A stretch of DNA of 64,000 nt from JAXHTY01 sp034189225 (GTDB lineage Bacteria > Desulfobacterota > Desulfobacteria > Desulfobacterales > Desulfosudaceae): positions 13,502-77,501 of the forward strand of contig JAXHVL010000026.1 of assembly GCA_034189225.1 (NCBI GenBank). Direction: 5' to 3'. The notes beneath the pieces are model-generated. The model did no database searches, had not been told where the DNA came from, and was given only the letters and a program-made list of their open reading frames with translations. Positions 1 to 9,017 of the stretch are shown here, piece by piece; positions within the stretch are counted from its first letter, which is position 1, and the number at the start of each line of letters is the position of its first letter. The translations under genes and the position numbers were made by a program.

Positions 1-722
1 AGGTAATTGACGCCCATGGCTTCGGCTGTCCGCCGGCCGCCGCCGCTGCCGAACAGTTCCACGGCTTTCCCGCAGTGGGGGCAGGTAAAACCGCTCATGT
101 TTTCGATCAACCCAAAAGCTTCCATCTTTACCGTCTTGCAGAAATTGATGGACTTTCGAATGTCCGCCAGCGCCACCTCCTGGGGCGTGGTGACGATAAT
201 CGCCTTTGCACCGGGGATAACCTGCGCCACGGTTAGCGGCTCGTCGCCGGTGCCGGGTGGCGAGTCAATGATCAGAAAATCCAGTTCCCCCCAGTCCACA
301 TCCCCGATAAACTGCTGAATCACCGAATGCTTCACAGGGCCACGCCAGATAATGGCGTCATCCTTGCTCTGGCTCAGCGACTCGATCGAGATCGCCCCCA
401 GATTGTCGGAATACTTCACCGGAAGCATCTTCCGGTCCTGGGTCACGCCGGGCATGGCCGTCAGCCCAAGCATTCTGGGAATATCAGGGCCATGAATATC
501 CACATCCATCAAACCCACCTTGTAGCCCTTGTTGGCCAGTGCGATGGACAGATTCACCGACGTGCTGGATTTGCCCACGCCCCCCTTGCCGCTCATGATG
601 ATGAATTTGTGCTTGATCCTGCTCAGAGACTGTTTGATAGCCTCGGCCGGATCTTTTTTCTGCTGCTGTTGATGCTGCTGCTTGGTTTCGCAGAACGAAA
701 CCCCTTCCTGCGTCTTGGCCAT
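1..722 (-). CDS. mrp: Mrp/NBP35-family P-loop ATPase, iron-sulfur cluster carrier (3' end outside window)
   Basis: The gene runs off the window start, so only the first 240 residues are visible. It is a cytosolic scaffold/carrier ATPase of the Mrp/ApbC/NBP35 family, which moves Fe-S clusters to target proteins. The deviant Walker A motif SGKGGVGKSS lies at residues 44-53. The switch region reads DSPPGTGDE, and a CPHC pair (Cys214, Cys217), typical of cluster binding at the dimer interface, is seen near the window edge. The first 40 residues are a Gln/Lys-rich extension without a four-Cys N-terminal ferredoxin motif. I chose the ATG at 722 because AAGGAAGG stands about ten bases upstream. A DUF134 gene lies 100 bp upstream on the same strand, a common pairing in sulfate reducers. 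Confidence 0.93.
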   Translation of the reverse strand, partial: MAKTQEGVSFCETKQQHQQQQKKDPAEAIKQSLSRIKHKFIIMSGKGGVGKSSTSVNLSIALANKGYKVGLMDVDIHGPDIPRMLGLTAMPGVTQDRKMLPVKYSDNLGAISIESLSQSKDDAIIWRGPVKHSVIQQFIGDVDWGELDFLIIDSPPGTGDEPLTVAQVIPGAKAIIVTTPQEVALADIRKSINFCKTVKMEAFGLIENMSGFTCPHCGKAVELFGSGGGRRTAEAMGVNY

Positions 723-825
723 TTTTCCATTTCCTTCCTTATTATTTTGTTACAAAAAGTCGTTTTGAGATGGACAATAACCCTCTTTTTCAAAAATGCA
801 ACTGTTGATACCAATGTCCGTGGCA

Positions 826-1245
826 TCATTCCGGCGGTGTTGACAGCTTTTCCCTGCATGAAGGACATTCAACCGTATTGTCGTTTTCAGCTTCAGCGGC
901 CGTGGTCCACTGGGTATTGCACTTACTGCAGACAAACTTGAGGAGTTCCCCATCCGCGGTCCGGTATTCGCCCCCTTCAATACGGATGGCCATCCCGTTC
1001 ACCAGGGCAGCGGCGACCGACTTTCGCGCCTTCTGCACAATTCTGCCGAAGGTGGCCCGGGAAACCCCCATGCGTTTTCCGGCCGCTTCATGGGAAAGCC
1101 CCATAAGATCCGCAAGCCGCAACGCCTCATACTCATCCACGGTCAGCGAAACCTCCGTCAGCAGCCGCAACGGCACGCCCCGGGGCTTAAAGTACGTTAC
1201 ATTCGGATCGCAGATAATATTTCTTTTTTTCTTTGGCCTGGGCAT
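826..1245 (-). CDS. DUF134 family protein, putative HTH regulator with zinc ribbon
   Basis: This 139-residue protein belongs to the DUF134 (UPF0251) family. The family is annotated as putative DNA-binding and its target is not generally known. The N-terminal half contains a sigma-region-4-like helix-turn-helix (about residues 35-75, with EYEALRLADLMGLSHEAAGKRMGVSRATFGRIV). The C-terminus has a CxxC...CxxC zinc ribbon (CSKC and CPSC, residues about 105-131). It lies just upstream of mrp on the same strand and may be co-transcribed with it. A perfect inverted repeat lies 8-27 bp upstream of its start, which would fit autoregulation. The family assignment is confident. The regulatory role is inferred from the fold and context. 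Confidence 0.88.
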   Translation of the reverse strand: MPRPKKKRNIICDPNVTYFKPRGVPLRLLTEVSLTVDEYEALRLADLMGLSHEAAGKRMGVSRATFGRIVQKARKSVAAALVNGMAIRIEGGEYRTADGELLKFVCSKCNTQWTTAAEAENDNTVECPSCREKLSTPPE

Positions 1246-1252
1246 AATTAAT

Positions 1253-1272
1253 TTATGAGCATATACTCATAA
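1253..1272. promoter_or_regulatory. Inverted repeat, candidate operator upstream of the DUF134 gene
   Basis: A perfect 7-bp inverted repeat, TTATGAG-N6-CTCATAA, is centred about 17 bp upstream of the DUF134 start codon. It is in the right place for an operator overlapping the promoter or leader. Whether the DUF134 protein binds it is inference. Confidence 0.5.
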
Positions 1273-1321
1273 TCTTTATACAAATTTTATTTCTCATTGT
1301 CAAGCAAGATGGATAAAACCA

Positions 1322-2029
1322 TCACCTGCCGCCGAACATCTTTCGAAACCCCCGGCGCTCATTGGCCAGGGCCGCCTCAAAGGTGGTTGCATTCCGATAC
1401 TCAATGCACTTCTTGATGGTAAGGGCCAGCTCAAAATTGACGGCGCAGAACTGACCGGCAATCTCCTTTGCCCGATCCAGAAGCGCATCCGGCGCCACCA
1501 CCTCGTTTACCAGACCGCTTTGCAGGGCCTTTTCCGCCGAAATCGGCTGGCAGGTCAGGGAAAATTGCTTGGCCATCCGCTGGCCCACGGCCTGTTGAAG
1601 CAGCTGGGTCATGCCCCACCCCGGATGGATTCCTACCTTGGCATGGGAATCGATAAAGATGGCGTTCTCCGATGCGATCAGAAAATCACAATTCAACGCC
1701 AGTTCAAACCCGCCGGTAATGGCATGGCCGTTCACCGCTCCGATAATCGGCTTTTCACACTCGCCCATCACCACCACCATATCCCGGCCATCCCCCCTCG
1801 GGTCCATCAGGTTGTCCGTTGCCAGACAGTCCAGATCCAGCCCCGAACAAAACGCCTTGCCGTTGCCAGTAATAATCACCGCCTTTACCGCATCATCGGC
1901 GGCCGCCCTGTCGATCCCCTCATACAACCCCCGCAGCAGCGCCTCATTAATCGCATTCCGCCGCTCAGGCCGGTTCAGGGTTATTACGGCTATGCCCTGG
2001 TCACATAGATACAAAACTGGTCGTTCCAT
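1322..2029 (-). CDS. Enoyl-CoA hydratase/isomerase (crotonase) family protein
   Basis: This 235-residue crotonase-fold enzyme acts on acyl-CoA thioesters in the cytosol. The oxyanion-hole segment NGHAITGGFELALNCD (residues 100-115) is intact. Glu109 is at the position of the first catalytic glutamate of classical enoyl-CoA hydratase. The second catalytic glutamate, normally in a PEI motif, is replaced: the region reads FIDSHAKVGIHPGWG with His129 at that place. A simple hydratase reaction is therefore doubtful, and an isomerase, hydrolase or other crotonase activity is possible. The protein is slightly shorter than the usual 255-260 residues but has both ends. It appears monocistronic, with no pathway partners next to it. 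Confidence 0.88.
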   Translation of the reverse strand: MERPVLYLCDQGIAVITLNRPERRNAINEALLRGLYEGIDRAAADDAVKAVIITGNGKAFCSGLDLDCLATDNLMDPRGDGRDMVVVMGECEKPIIGAVNGHAITGGFELALNCDFLIASENAIFIDSHAKVGIHPGWGMTQLLQQAVGQRMAKQFSLTCQPISAEKALQSGLVNEVVAPDALLDRAKEIAGQFCAVNFELALTIKKCIEYRNATTFEAALANERRGFRKMFGGR

Positions 2030-2140
2030 GAAGAAACCTCACTTAATTTCAGTGAATCAAATTTTAAAAATAAACAAATCAATTCAATATAGCATTCACC
2101 TCGTTATTTCACTGGCTAAGACACGTAACCGTCTCTCTCA

Positions 2141-2998
2141 TCATTCATTTTCGTCTCGGTTTAACCCCTGCTTCAATCCCTTTAAAAAAGCCGTTCTGTA
2201 TTTTGTGATCTCAGGAATTTTTTTCCAATACCCCCGAAAACAACAATAGACAAGATCGACGATTATTGTCGCACAGAAAATACTTTTAAAAACAAGAGGG
2301 TTTTGATATATCTCTCCCATTCCCTGCTGCCGCATGGCCTTACCAATATTCACTGTACGATCTGTCAAACGATTAATGTCAAGTTCATGTGAATGATACA
2401 CCACCGCGTCAGGACAGTACTGGATGTGCTGCCCTGCCTTAACAACCCTGTGTGCCCACTCTAAATCCTCTGCAAATGAAATCTCCTCTGAAAACGGCAT
2501 GGTTTTTAGAAAAGACGATGAAACTGCAGCATTAGCATTACTGAAGTTGATGTTCTGAAAATGCAAAATTTTCTTAATGGGGCCGGGTTGCTTGGGAAAA
2601 GCCCGGTAAATGTTCCATTCTTCAAATACATTTACACCGGGCATGGGTATTTGCCTGCCAAAACTAACCGAAGCTTCAGATATCAATATCGGCCGGACCA
2701 GGTTTTTGAGCCAAAATCGATTGACAGGGGGGCTATGCGCAGACAAAAAAACGATGATATCACCTGTTGTATATAAAAGCGAGCGGTTCAGCGCCCGACC
2801 ATAGGTAAACTCCTTTTGGGGAATATTTTTTACCACCGCACCGAAGCTTGATGCAATAGCGCATGTTTCGTCACTTGAGTCATTATCAAGCACAACGACT
2901 TCATCGGCTTTCATATGCTGGGCCATTACTTGCCGAAGGGTCTTCCCAAGCCATTTTGCTTCGTTATGTGTGCGAATAAATATCGATATTTTTTTCAT
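2141..2998 (-). CDS. Family 2 glycosyltransferase
   Basis: This 285-residue GT-A fold glycosyltransferase transfers a sugar from a nucleotide-sugar donor to a glycan or lipid acceptor. It opens with ISIFIRTHNEAKWL, the usual GT2 start. The acidic LDNDSSDET segment (residues 37-45) binds the nucleotide. FAEDLEWAHRV, with Glu177-Asp178, matches the catalytic-base region. The C-terminal part has a hydrophobic stretch around FCATIIVDLVYCCF that may touch the membrane. It is the last gene of a three-gene minus-strand unit; its ATG overlaps the stop of the preceding phosphatase-like gene (ATGA). Donor and acceptor cannot be read from the sequence. Confidence 0.87.
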   Translation of the reverse strand: MKKISIFIRTHNEAKWLGKTLRQVMAQHMKADEVVVLDNDSSDETCAIASSFGAVVKNIPQKEFTYGRALNRSLLYTTGDIIVFLSAHSPPVNRFWLKNLVRPILISEASVSFGRQIPMPGVNVFEEWNIYRAFPKQPGPIKKILHFQNINFSNANAAVSSSFLKTMPFSEEISFAEDLEWAHRVVKAGQHIQYCPDAVVYHSHELDINRLTDRTVNIGKAMRQQGMGEIYQNPLVFKSIFCATIIVDLVYCCFRGYWKKIPEITKYRTAFLKGLKQGLNRDENE

Positions 2999-4299
2999 CA
3001 GGCCATCACCGATGTTCCAGAAAGATTGTCCGGGTACCCCAGCCCATACATATCGAGTAGTGTCGGGAAAATATCCACCATCTGAATCAGACTGCCCTGT
3101 TCGAGAGAGATCGATTTGGGCGGGTTGGTCAACAACACTGCCCCGATATTATCCTGACAGCTGGGGTCATAACCATGCATACCACGTGGCGGAAACCCTT
3201 TTGCTTGATAATAATTTGGGAAAAGAACATGACCGGGGTCCAGGAGAAAAAACAAGTCTCCGTTTGTATTGTCCGAAAACCGTATATGATAAGCGGCCAT
3301 GTCCGTTTCTGATAATATTCGCCCCCATTCCAATGTTTGCAGCACTTTAAAGATCGTTTCCTGCGCATCTGGATTAAAAAACCAGAAACGTGCTATCGTA
3401 GAGTCTTTAAAAACGATGAAATCTTCTGGTTGCTTAAACGGCAGAGACGATAAGACCTCTTCAATATCATGATAATGATGAACCGGTACCATGCCATGAT
3501 CTGCAGACACCAGCAGCTGCACGTTTTTATAATACCTCAACGCCAACTGGTGAACAGTCTTTACCTGATTGTCCACAGCAGCGATGGCAAGTGCCATTTC
3601 CTTAGATTCTGGACCATATTTATGCCCGACCCAATCACACGCTGAAAAGTGCAAATGAGCAAAACCGGGGCATATCGCTGGCAGTTGTTTCGTGAAATGC
3701 CCAATCATTGTCTTATCGGCTTCAAACAGATCATTTGCAATCATGCGTGAATAAATGCGGCGTATCGTCTCCGCCATGTTTTTAGGACGGGCAAACCCAT
3801 AGTATAAAATACGTTCTTTTTCTGCCCGCAAAAGATTGTAAAGAGTGGGCCACGACAAATAATTTTCATCGGTTTGCCGATCTCTTTCGGTAATGTCAAA
3901 CAAGGGGAAACGATCAAAAGGCATGTTACCAATAAAGGCTGTTTCCCGGATTACGGGAGCGGAGTGTGTCAGGCGAATCCATGCGCTGCCTGCTAGCCGA
4001 AGAAACCGGGTAGGGACGATCCCAGAAGCGGCTGCCAGCAATCGGAACAGCCAAGGCTGAAAAATAGATTCATCCGGCCGAAAAACATATTCAAAACAAA
4101 AATTTGTTTCTTCTGGATGTCTACCGGCACACATGGCCGGACGGGTCGAAATAAAGCCGAAAGGTTCACAGACCTGCCCCTTCCATTCCGCGATCGTCTT
4201 AAGATAGGTTGTTTTTTCCAGATAGTCATGGCGGAATGCATCTAATATAATAAAAATCGTCAGATCCTCCGGCCAATCATCATGAGAGTTTACAGCCAT
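2998..4299 (-). CDS. Alkaline-phosphatase-superfamily phosphodiesterase/nucleotide pyrophosphatase-like protein
   Basis: This 433-residue protein has the alkaline phosphatase fold of the type I phosphodiesterase group. Seen motifs are a first metal-binding Asp (IILDAFRHDYL, Asp20), a likely threonine nucleophile in ISTRPAMCAGRHP (Thr52), CDWVGHKYGP, SADHGMVPVHHYHD with metal ligands, and a late GMHGYDP. No signal peptide is visible, so it probably acts in the cytosol on a phosphodiester or nucleotide-sugar-like substrate. I chose the ATG at 4299 because GGAGG stands ten bases upstream. A TTG further out (4323) lacks such a site. It overlaps the upstream nucleotidyltransferase-like gene by 20 bp and the downstream glycosyltransferase by 1 bp, so the three are likely translated together. 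Confidence 0.82.
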   Translation of the reverse strand: MAVNSHDDWPEDLTIFIILDAFRHDYLEKTTYLKTIAEWKGQVCEPFGFISTRPAMCAGRHPEETNFCFEYVFRPDESIFQPWLFRLLAAASGIVPTRFLRLAGSAWIRLTHSAPVIRETAFIGNMPFDRFPLFDITERDRQTDENYLSWPTLYNLLRAEKERILYYGFARPKNMAETIRRIYSRMIANDLFEADKTMIGHFTKQLPAICPGFAHLHFSACDWVGHKYGPESKEMALAIAAVDNQVKTVHQLALRYYKNVQLLVSADHGMVPVHHYHDIEEVLSSLPFKQPEDFIVFKDSTIARFWFFNPDAQETIFKVLQTLEWGRILSETDMAAYHIRFSDNTNGDLFFLLDPGHVLFPNYYQAKGFPPRGMHGYDPSCQDNIGAVLLTNPPKSISLEQGSLIQMVDIFPTLLDMYGLGYPDNLSGTSVMA

Positions 4300-5422
4300 A
4301 TGCGCTGTTCCTCCATTTCTCAATCAGTGCTGAAAGCTCCTCTATCGATTTTTGCGTTATCCCGTGAACAGAATCGCTGCAATCGGCATCTCCCGTTTTA
4401 CTTACATAACTCCCCAACCAACGGACCATTTCGCAATAAACATCGACAAGAGGATGAACGCTTTGGGAAGGAAACCGTACTTTACTTTTTCCGGTCTGAA
4501 CATACCGGGCAACCGCGACCCACCAAGAACTGGAAACAATATCCACCTGAACCGGCTGATGTTGCCGAAAAGCCAAAAGAATAGCATCTTCTTCTGTTGC
4601 ATCAGGCGCATCATACGCCCAAGCTAAAAAGCGCAAAAGAAAAAGGTAATAATATTTGCCGATGAAATCTGCATACACCTGAAAGGGCCTGAAGTGACCC
4701 GGTTCAGGTGTCTTTTTAAATACCACGGCCATCTGTAGTAATGCCATCATATCATCATCCAGTATTTCCCAGAGTGAATGAGAATGCTCCATGGTCTTTT
4801 GTCTGCATACGATCTTAAACTGTTCCGTAACTCTACCATTATATAATCCTTCAGAAATTAGAAGGGATATCATCATAGCAAACAGTGGTTTGCTTAACTG
4901 GACCTGAACGTATTCCGGCTTCGGGGAGGACTTGTTTAGTTCCTTCAAACCGATAAGCAGACTTCCAAGCCGATTAAAAAGCAGCTTCAACCCATCCGCC
5001 ACATAAATTTTTGATGGATCAAGAATACGGGGACGATGCCTTGAACATGCATAAATATCCTCTCCCCATAACCATTGTTTATAATTTTGAATATCATAAT
5101 TCTGGATTGTTGGTTCCGGGTCTACCAGCTCTTCAAAACTTTCAATCACAAGATCGACCTGAAAACCGAACCGACCGTCATTGACAGCCTGTTGAATCCG
5201 GCGCATTTTCAGGAGGCATTGAATGGATTTCTTTTTTACGATTACAAGAATATCAAGATCATTATATATCTTTAAACGTCCTCTCACAACAGCACACGTC
5301 AACTCTGAACGGGGAGCGCCGCCTATTAAATATAAAGCAACCGCATACCGTCCGCCGCCTTCCTTCAAAAAAACGTTACGGATAATATTGCAATAATTCT
5401 GTATGGTGCTTGCTCTTGTCAT
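4280..5422 (-). CDS. Nucleotidyltransferase-fold protein
   Basis: This 380-residue protein has an N-terminal Pol-beta/MNT-like nucleotidyltransferase domain. Residues 50-60 read LKIYNDLDILV, with Asp55 and Asp57 as the metal pair. FGFQVDLVI supplies a third Asp at 90. The usual GS motif is replaced by GGAPRSE (residues 34-40), so activity is not assured. The remaining 270 residues are largely helical and resemble no family I can name. It is the first gene of the overlapping unit with the phosphatase-like and glycosyltransferase genes. A role in adding and removing a nucleotide or phospho-alcohol group on a glycan precursor would fit, but that is inference. Confidence 0.7.
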   Translation of the reverse strand: MTRASTIQNYCNIIRNVFLKEGGGRYAVALYLIGGAPRSELTCAVVRGRLKIYNDLDILVIVKKKSIQCLLKMRRIQQAVNDGRFGFQVDLVIESFEELVDPEPTIQNYDIQNYKQWLWGEDIYACSRHRPRILDPSKIYVADGLKLLFNRLGSLLIGLKELNKSSPKPEYVQVQLSKPLFAMMISLLISEGLYNGRVTEQFKIVCRQKTMEHSHSLWEILDDDMMALLQMAVVFKKTPEPGHFRPFQVYADFIGKYYYLFLLRFLAWAYDAPDATEEDAILLAFRQHQPVQVDIVSSSWWVAVARYVQTGKSKVRFPSQSVHPLVDVYCEMVRWLGSYVSKTGDADCSDSVHGITQKSIEELSALIEKWRNSAYGCKLS

Positions 5423-5680
5423 TCAACTTATCCCGGCGATTAAATCTGAAAAATTTAATACAACATGACCAAAAAATGATGCCTCTGCATCAGGTCGCGA
5501 AATCTGGCTTCCTCGCTTTTAAGAACTGGTCGAACGATCAATTTTTGCAAATACATGAATTCTTCTCGGCTATTACAATTTGGCAACAATATACACCAAA
5601 ATTGATCGCTTTATCAGAAATTTCTTTAACTTTTTATTTTATAATTCTATTTCAAAGAACGAATTGGGTCTGAATTACCT

Positions 5681-5709
5681 TTGACATCTGTTTTCCGGGC
5701 AGATATAAA
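5681..5709 (+). promoter_or_regulatory. Sigma70-like promoter of the accessory cluster
   Basis: TTGACA (5681-5686), a 17-bp spacer and TATAAA (5704-5709) lie 71 bp upstream of the first condensation-like gene. The hexamers and spacing are close to consensus. The rest of the 5423-5780 gap is AT-rich and shows no gene. The minus-strand nucleotidyltransferase unit must be transcribed from the same gap in the other direction. Confidence 0.65.
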
Positions 5710-5780
5710 GAGATACAATTACTATCAATCATGGTGATTTTAAACCATTAACCTAATCCCCAAAATCTTTGTAATTATTT

Positions 5781-6995
5781 ATGAAAAAAAAATACAGCAG
5801 ACAATTGTCATCCTCGGAACGGATCTATCTTGCGTATAATTCAATCTGCCCGCCGTTTTCAAATCAAATGATCCTTGAAGGGGACGGTAAACCGGACATT
5901 GATGCTTTTCGTAATGCAATTGAGAAAGCATCCATGGCAAATCCGGGAAGCAGGGTGAAAATTAAAGGTTTTCTTGGAGCAACGCGATTGGTTGACTCCG
6001 GCGTTACGCCTGAATTAAGAGTCGCTAACGGGAATGAGTGGAATGGACTGGGACCTGAAAACGCACCATTTCTGCTGAAAGATATTTCGCCTGTGGACGC
6101 CGGAGGATGTGAAGTCGTAATTATTGAGGGCAATCCTCAAAGAATCGCTTTTCGAACCCACCACAGCATTATGGATGCAAGAGGTACCTTGCTGTGGGCG
6201 GCAGACATTTTCAGGGTTTTGCGAAATGAGGCCCCCTTAGGATCAGATTCAACCATCACTGAACCGGAGATTGCCGGCACTTATCAGAAAAATGGACGAA
6301 TCCCTCCGGGACATAATTTTATTGCTCCAACGGGGAAACCTGAAGGGTGCGACAGGGGTGTTGCCTGGCAACGATTAAGCATTCAAGGTAAAAAGCCGGA
6401 ACTTCTGCCTATGGTCGCTTTTTTATTAGCCAATGAGGCAAGAAAATATTCTGATGGGAATGTCCGGATTGCCGTTCCGGTTGACATGAGGTTCAGGCAA
6501 GAGGGATTACGATCCACGGGAAACCTTACAAATCTGATTTATCTCGATATTTCACCCGATACAACCGTCGATGAAATTGCTTCAAATATTAAATTTCAGC
6601 TTGAAAATAAATATGACGGGATGATTTATAAAAGAGATGGTCTTATCCGGTTTATCCCCCTTTCTTTGATAAAAAAGGAGGTACTTAAAGAGATTTCAGA
6701 CAAAAACCGAACCGGATTATACCGGAATTCAGGGATCTTATCCAACCCCGGAAAATTATCCCCAGATCAGTTTTCAGGTGGCAATTTTACCATGAAAACA
6801 GGTTTTTTTATTCCACCGGGTCAGGAGTCCATGCCGATTTTCGTAGCCATGTCGGGAACAGACACTTCAGTTGAGATAGTATTTTCAATTCCAAAGACTC
6901 TTGCAAGTAGCGGGCGAATGGAAAAGCTTATTAAGGCAGTTGAAAATGGTCTGACTTCCGGCGCAGCAATTCCCGGTCATAACAAAATTAATTGA
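5781..6995 (+). CDS. Stand-alone condensation-fold acyltransferase, paralog 1
   Basis: This 404-residue protein resembles the chloramphenicol-acetyltransferase/NRPS condensation fold, a family that joins an acyl thioester to an amine or hydroxyl. The diagnostic motif is intact as HHSIMDARG (His127, catalytic His128, Asp132), except that Ala replaces the usual Gly after Asp. A second family-like segment, AVPVDMRFRQEGLRSTGNL, sits near residue 235. There is no carrier or adenylation domain on the same chain, so it must take its acyl donor from CoA or a separate carrier. It shares 56 of its first 100 residues without gaps with the paralog at 11.6 kb. It opens the plus-strand cluster behind a good promoter. 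Substrates are unknown. Confidence 0.75.
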   Translation: MKKKYSRQLSSSERIYLAYNSICPPFSNQMILEGDGKPDIDAFRNAIEKASMANPGSRVKIKGFLGATRLVDSGVTPELRVANGNEWNGLGPENAPFLLKDISPVDAGGCEVVIIEGNPQRIAFRTHHSIMDARGTLLWAADIFRVLRNEAPLGSDSTITEPEIAGTYQKNGRIPPGHNFIAPTGKPEGCDRGVAWQRLSIQGKKPELLPMVAFLLANEARKYSDGNVRIAVPVDMRFRQEGLRSTGNLTNLIYLDISPDTTVDEIASNIKFQLENKYDGMIYKRDGLIRFIPLSLIKKEVLKEISDKNRTGLYRNSGILSNPGKLSPDQFSGGNFTMKTGFFIPPGQESMPIFVAMSGTDTSVEIVFSIPKTLASSGRMEKLIKAVENGLTSGAAIPGHNKIN

Positions 6996-7174
6996 CAAAT
7001 ACCGTTATGATCGGAAAGAGACAATATTTTACTATCTTTTATGTTCAAAAAGCAATTTTTGATGGTGAAACTATAATACACTGCAAGTCAAATGTCGATC
7101 TATTTTAAGTTGATATCTATAGTGGATACTCGTGAAACGAATCAAAAAGGCAGCCTTTCTCTTGCCAAGCTTCA

Positions 7175-7325
7175 AGTGTCATGTCAAGCATCAATTGACG
7201 GATAGAGTCGAGCCAATTTAATTCTGGCATCAACCGCAGTAAACTGCCAATTCACTTTTGACTTTTTGTTATTACGGTAGAAATATAGCACGCTTTATGC
7301 GTCAATGTAAGCTTGACATGACACT
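7175..7325. repeat. MITE-like element B, 151 bp with perfect 15-bp terminal inverted repeats
   Basis: AGTGTCATGTCAAGC at 7175-7189 is matched by its exact reverse complement at 7311-7325; imperfect pairing extends about ten bases further inward. The interior has no gene. A single end of the same sequence (AGTGTCATGTCAA) occurs at 26724-26736. The gap 6996-7501 holds only this element and otherwise nothing I recognise. Confidence 0.7.
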
Positions 7326-7501
7326 AGCTGATCTGAAAACCCCCTCCCATACCTGTGACGACCCTGTTGATCATCCATCACGACGCAGCCTCAATCTTAC
7401 ATTTTCCTATTGACAATACAATGATATGGGATATAAAGTTTTCAAAAATAAGAGGAACAAACGTTTTTCGTCACAATATTTAAGAAAAGTGGTAAAATAA
7501 T

Positions 7502-8005
7502 ATGCAAATAGAGGCTTTAATGGTACACAAGGATATCAAAGCAACAGCTATAGAGCAACTAAAAAAAGTACCCGGAATGGAAGCGGCTGCTCAGGGCACA
7601 GAAGAAAAAAATTGCCAGCCTGTTATTGAATAAAGCTGTGGCCGGATATGATACAAAACAGCCTGTAATTAATTCCAGGGAAGACTTACTCGGTTTGCCT
7701 AAACAGAAGTCATCCTCCAGGATTATGAATTTAGAGCAGATGTCCAAATTTGTAGATAATCATAAGAATAGCCGGCTGTTTCATGATACGGGGAACGGCC
7801 TTTTAATTTGCTAAAAAAGCGCGAAGGTCTTGATGAGGTGAGAGTCAGAAGCCAGCACGGACTGCTGGCACGGACCACCTTTACAAACATGACGACATCG
7901 CTGGTAGAAATAGCAGGAACAAGAAGAAAAAAGGAAAAGGAGAAAAAACCTCGACAGCTGGAGTTGCAAGCAGCGGAACCCAAAAAGTTTCGGCAAACGG
8001 AATAA
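7502..8005 (+). pseudogene. Decayed coding region, possible transposase remnant
   Basis: No intact gene spans this stretch, but protein-like sequence continues through frame changes. An ATG at 7502 starts MQIEALMVHKDIKATAIEQLKK. The reading then jumps frame to KKYPEWKRLLRAQKKKIASLLLN and on to about position 7805. It returns to the first frame for a basic segment ending at 8005 (RTTFTNMTTSLVEIAGTRRKKEKEKK). The helical, Lys-rich start and the RIMNLEQMSKFVDNH segment recall the N-terminal part of some insertion-sequence transposases, but I cannot name the family. Its position inside the accessory cluster fits an old insertion. It could also be remains of a host gene. Confidence 0.4.
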
Positions 8006-8098
8006 CTGTATAGTGCTGACAGGTTTGTACTGGACCAGATCAAAGTTGTTCAAATGCTGAGGCTGACTTTTTAACACGCTTTTAATAAGGAGGGGTCA

Positions 8099-8998
8099 GT
8101 GGAAACAATCAACAAAGCTGTACCATACGAGTGCCTTTCAAAGAAGAACAAACAGGAGGCCAACGGCACCTGTTTTTACAATGTAGCCGCTGATAAAAAT
8201 CTGATGATCCAGGACGGGACGTACGACTTCTTTTCGATTAATCTGAATAATACCTCATTTAGTAAAATTAAAGATATCCTGGCCGGATGTGAGGAAATTG
8301 AAAATGAATGCTGGAATGCTCAGGAGGCTTTTGCTGAGTATGCCGCCAAGAGTGATTTTTTATATTACTCTGAAAGGGACGGTGTTATTTCAGGTTTTTT
8401 TCTTGTCTCTTTTTTCATTGTTGATCAATGCTGCATCATCAGCATGGATGAAATTATGGTGAGAAACAGTGAGCAGGGTAAAAAACTAGGCCTGAAACTT
8501 GCTCTTACAGCTTTCAGGGATTTTGCTAATTTTGAATCCGGAAATAAAAAATTCAAATCCATCTCTCTGATGTCGATTACCCCTAACAAAAAGATAATGA
8601 ACAGTTATTTCAAAGGGTCGTTATTAACGAATCTTAAAGTATTCGATTCGACATTTAATCCCTCAACTGAGTTAAAAAATATCCATAAAAAATGTTTAAA
8701 AAAAGTCGGCTACAGTCTGGTTCAGGATACTCACCCGTTTTTTATAAAAAATGTTTTCCCGGGCTCGAATAAGATGGAAAAAACAAAGGAAAAAGAAATC
8801 GCATATAACAAAAGACTACAGTCAATTATTCCCGATGATTTTGATCCGGTTAAAAGAGGGGACTCTCTTTGTTTTATGTTAAAAACCAACCGAATATTTT
8901 TCAGTATTATCTGCCTGATTTTTATGCAAAAAACCTTCGGCTTTCGATTTTGGATGACTAAAAGACTGGGTATTAAACCTTTTTATAAAAGAAAATAA
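8099..8998 (+). CDS. GNAT-like N-acyltransferase
   Basis: This 299-residue protein has a GNAT-like core. A beta strand, MDEIMV, is followed by RNSEQGKKLGLKLAL (residues 122-136), which resembles the acyl-CoA pyrophosphate-binding loop Q/RxxGxG/A and its helix. Sequence outside that region is unusual, and the last 40 residues contain a hydrophobic patch (FFSIICLIFMQKTFGF) that may attach it to the membrane. The GTG start at 8099 is set by AAGGAGGGG five bases upstream. The adenylate-forming gene follows 19 bp downstream. A role in acylating an amine made or activated by the neighbouring enzymes is plausible but inferred. Base composition is notably AT-rich. Confidence 0.6.
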   Translation: METINKAVPYECLSKKNKQEANGTCFYNVAADKNLMIQDGTYDFFSINLNNTSFSKIKDILAGCEEIENECWNAQEAFAEYAAKSDFLYYSERDGVISGFFLVSFFIVDQCCIISMDEIMVRNSEQGKKLGLKLALTAFRDFANFESGNKKFKSISLMSITPNKKIMNSYFKGSLLTNLKVFDSTFNPSTELKNIHKKCLKKVGYSLVQDTHPFFIKNVFPGSNKMEKTKEKEIAYNKRLQSIIPDDFDPVKRGDSLCFMLKTNRIFFSIICLIFMQKTFGFRFWMTKRLGIKPFYKRK

Positions 8999-9017
8999 GA
9001 GTTGGATTAATTTGTTT

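Noticed and set aside
4300..4323. Upstream TTG start for the phosphatase-like gene
   Set aside because: The ATG at 4299 has a GGAGG site at proper distance; the TTG does not.
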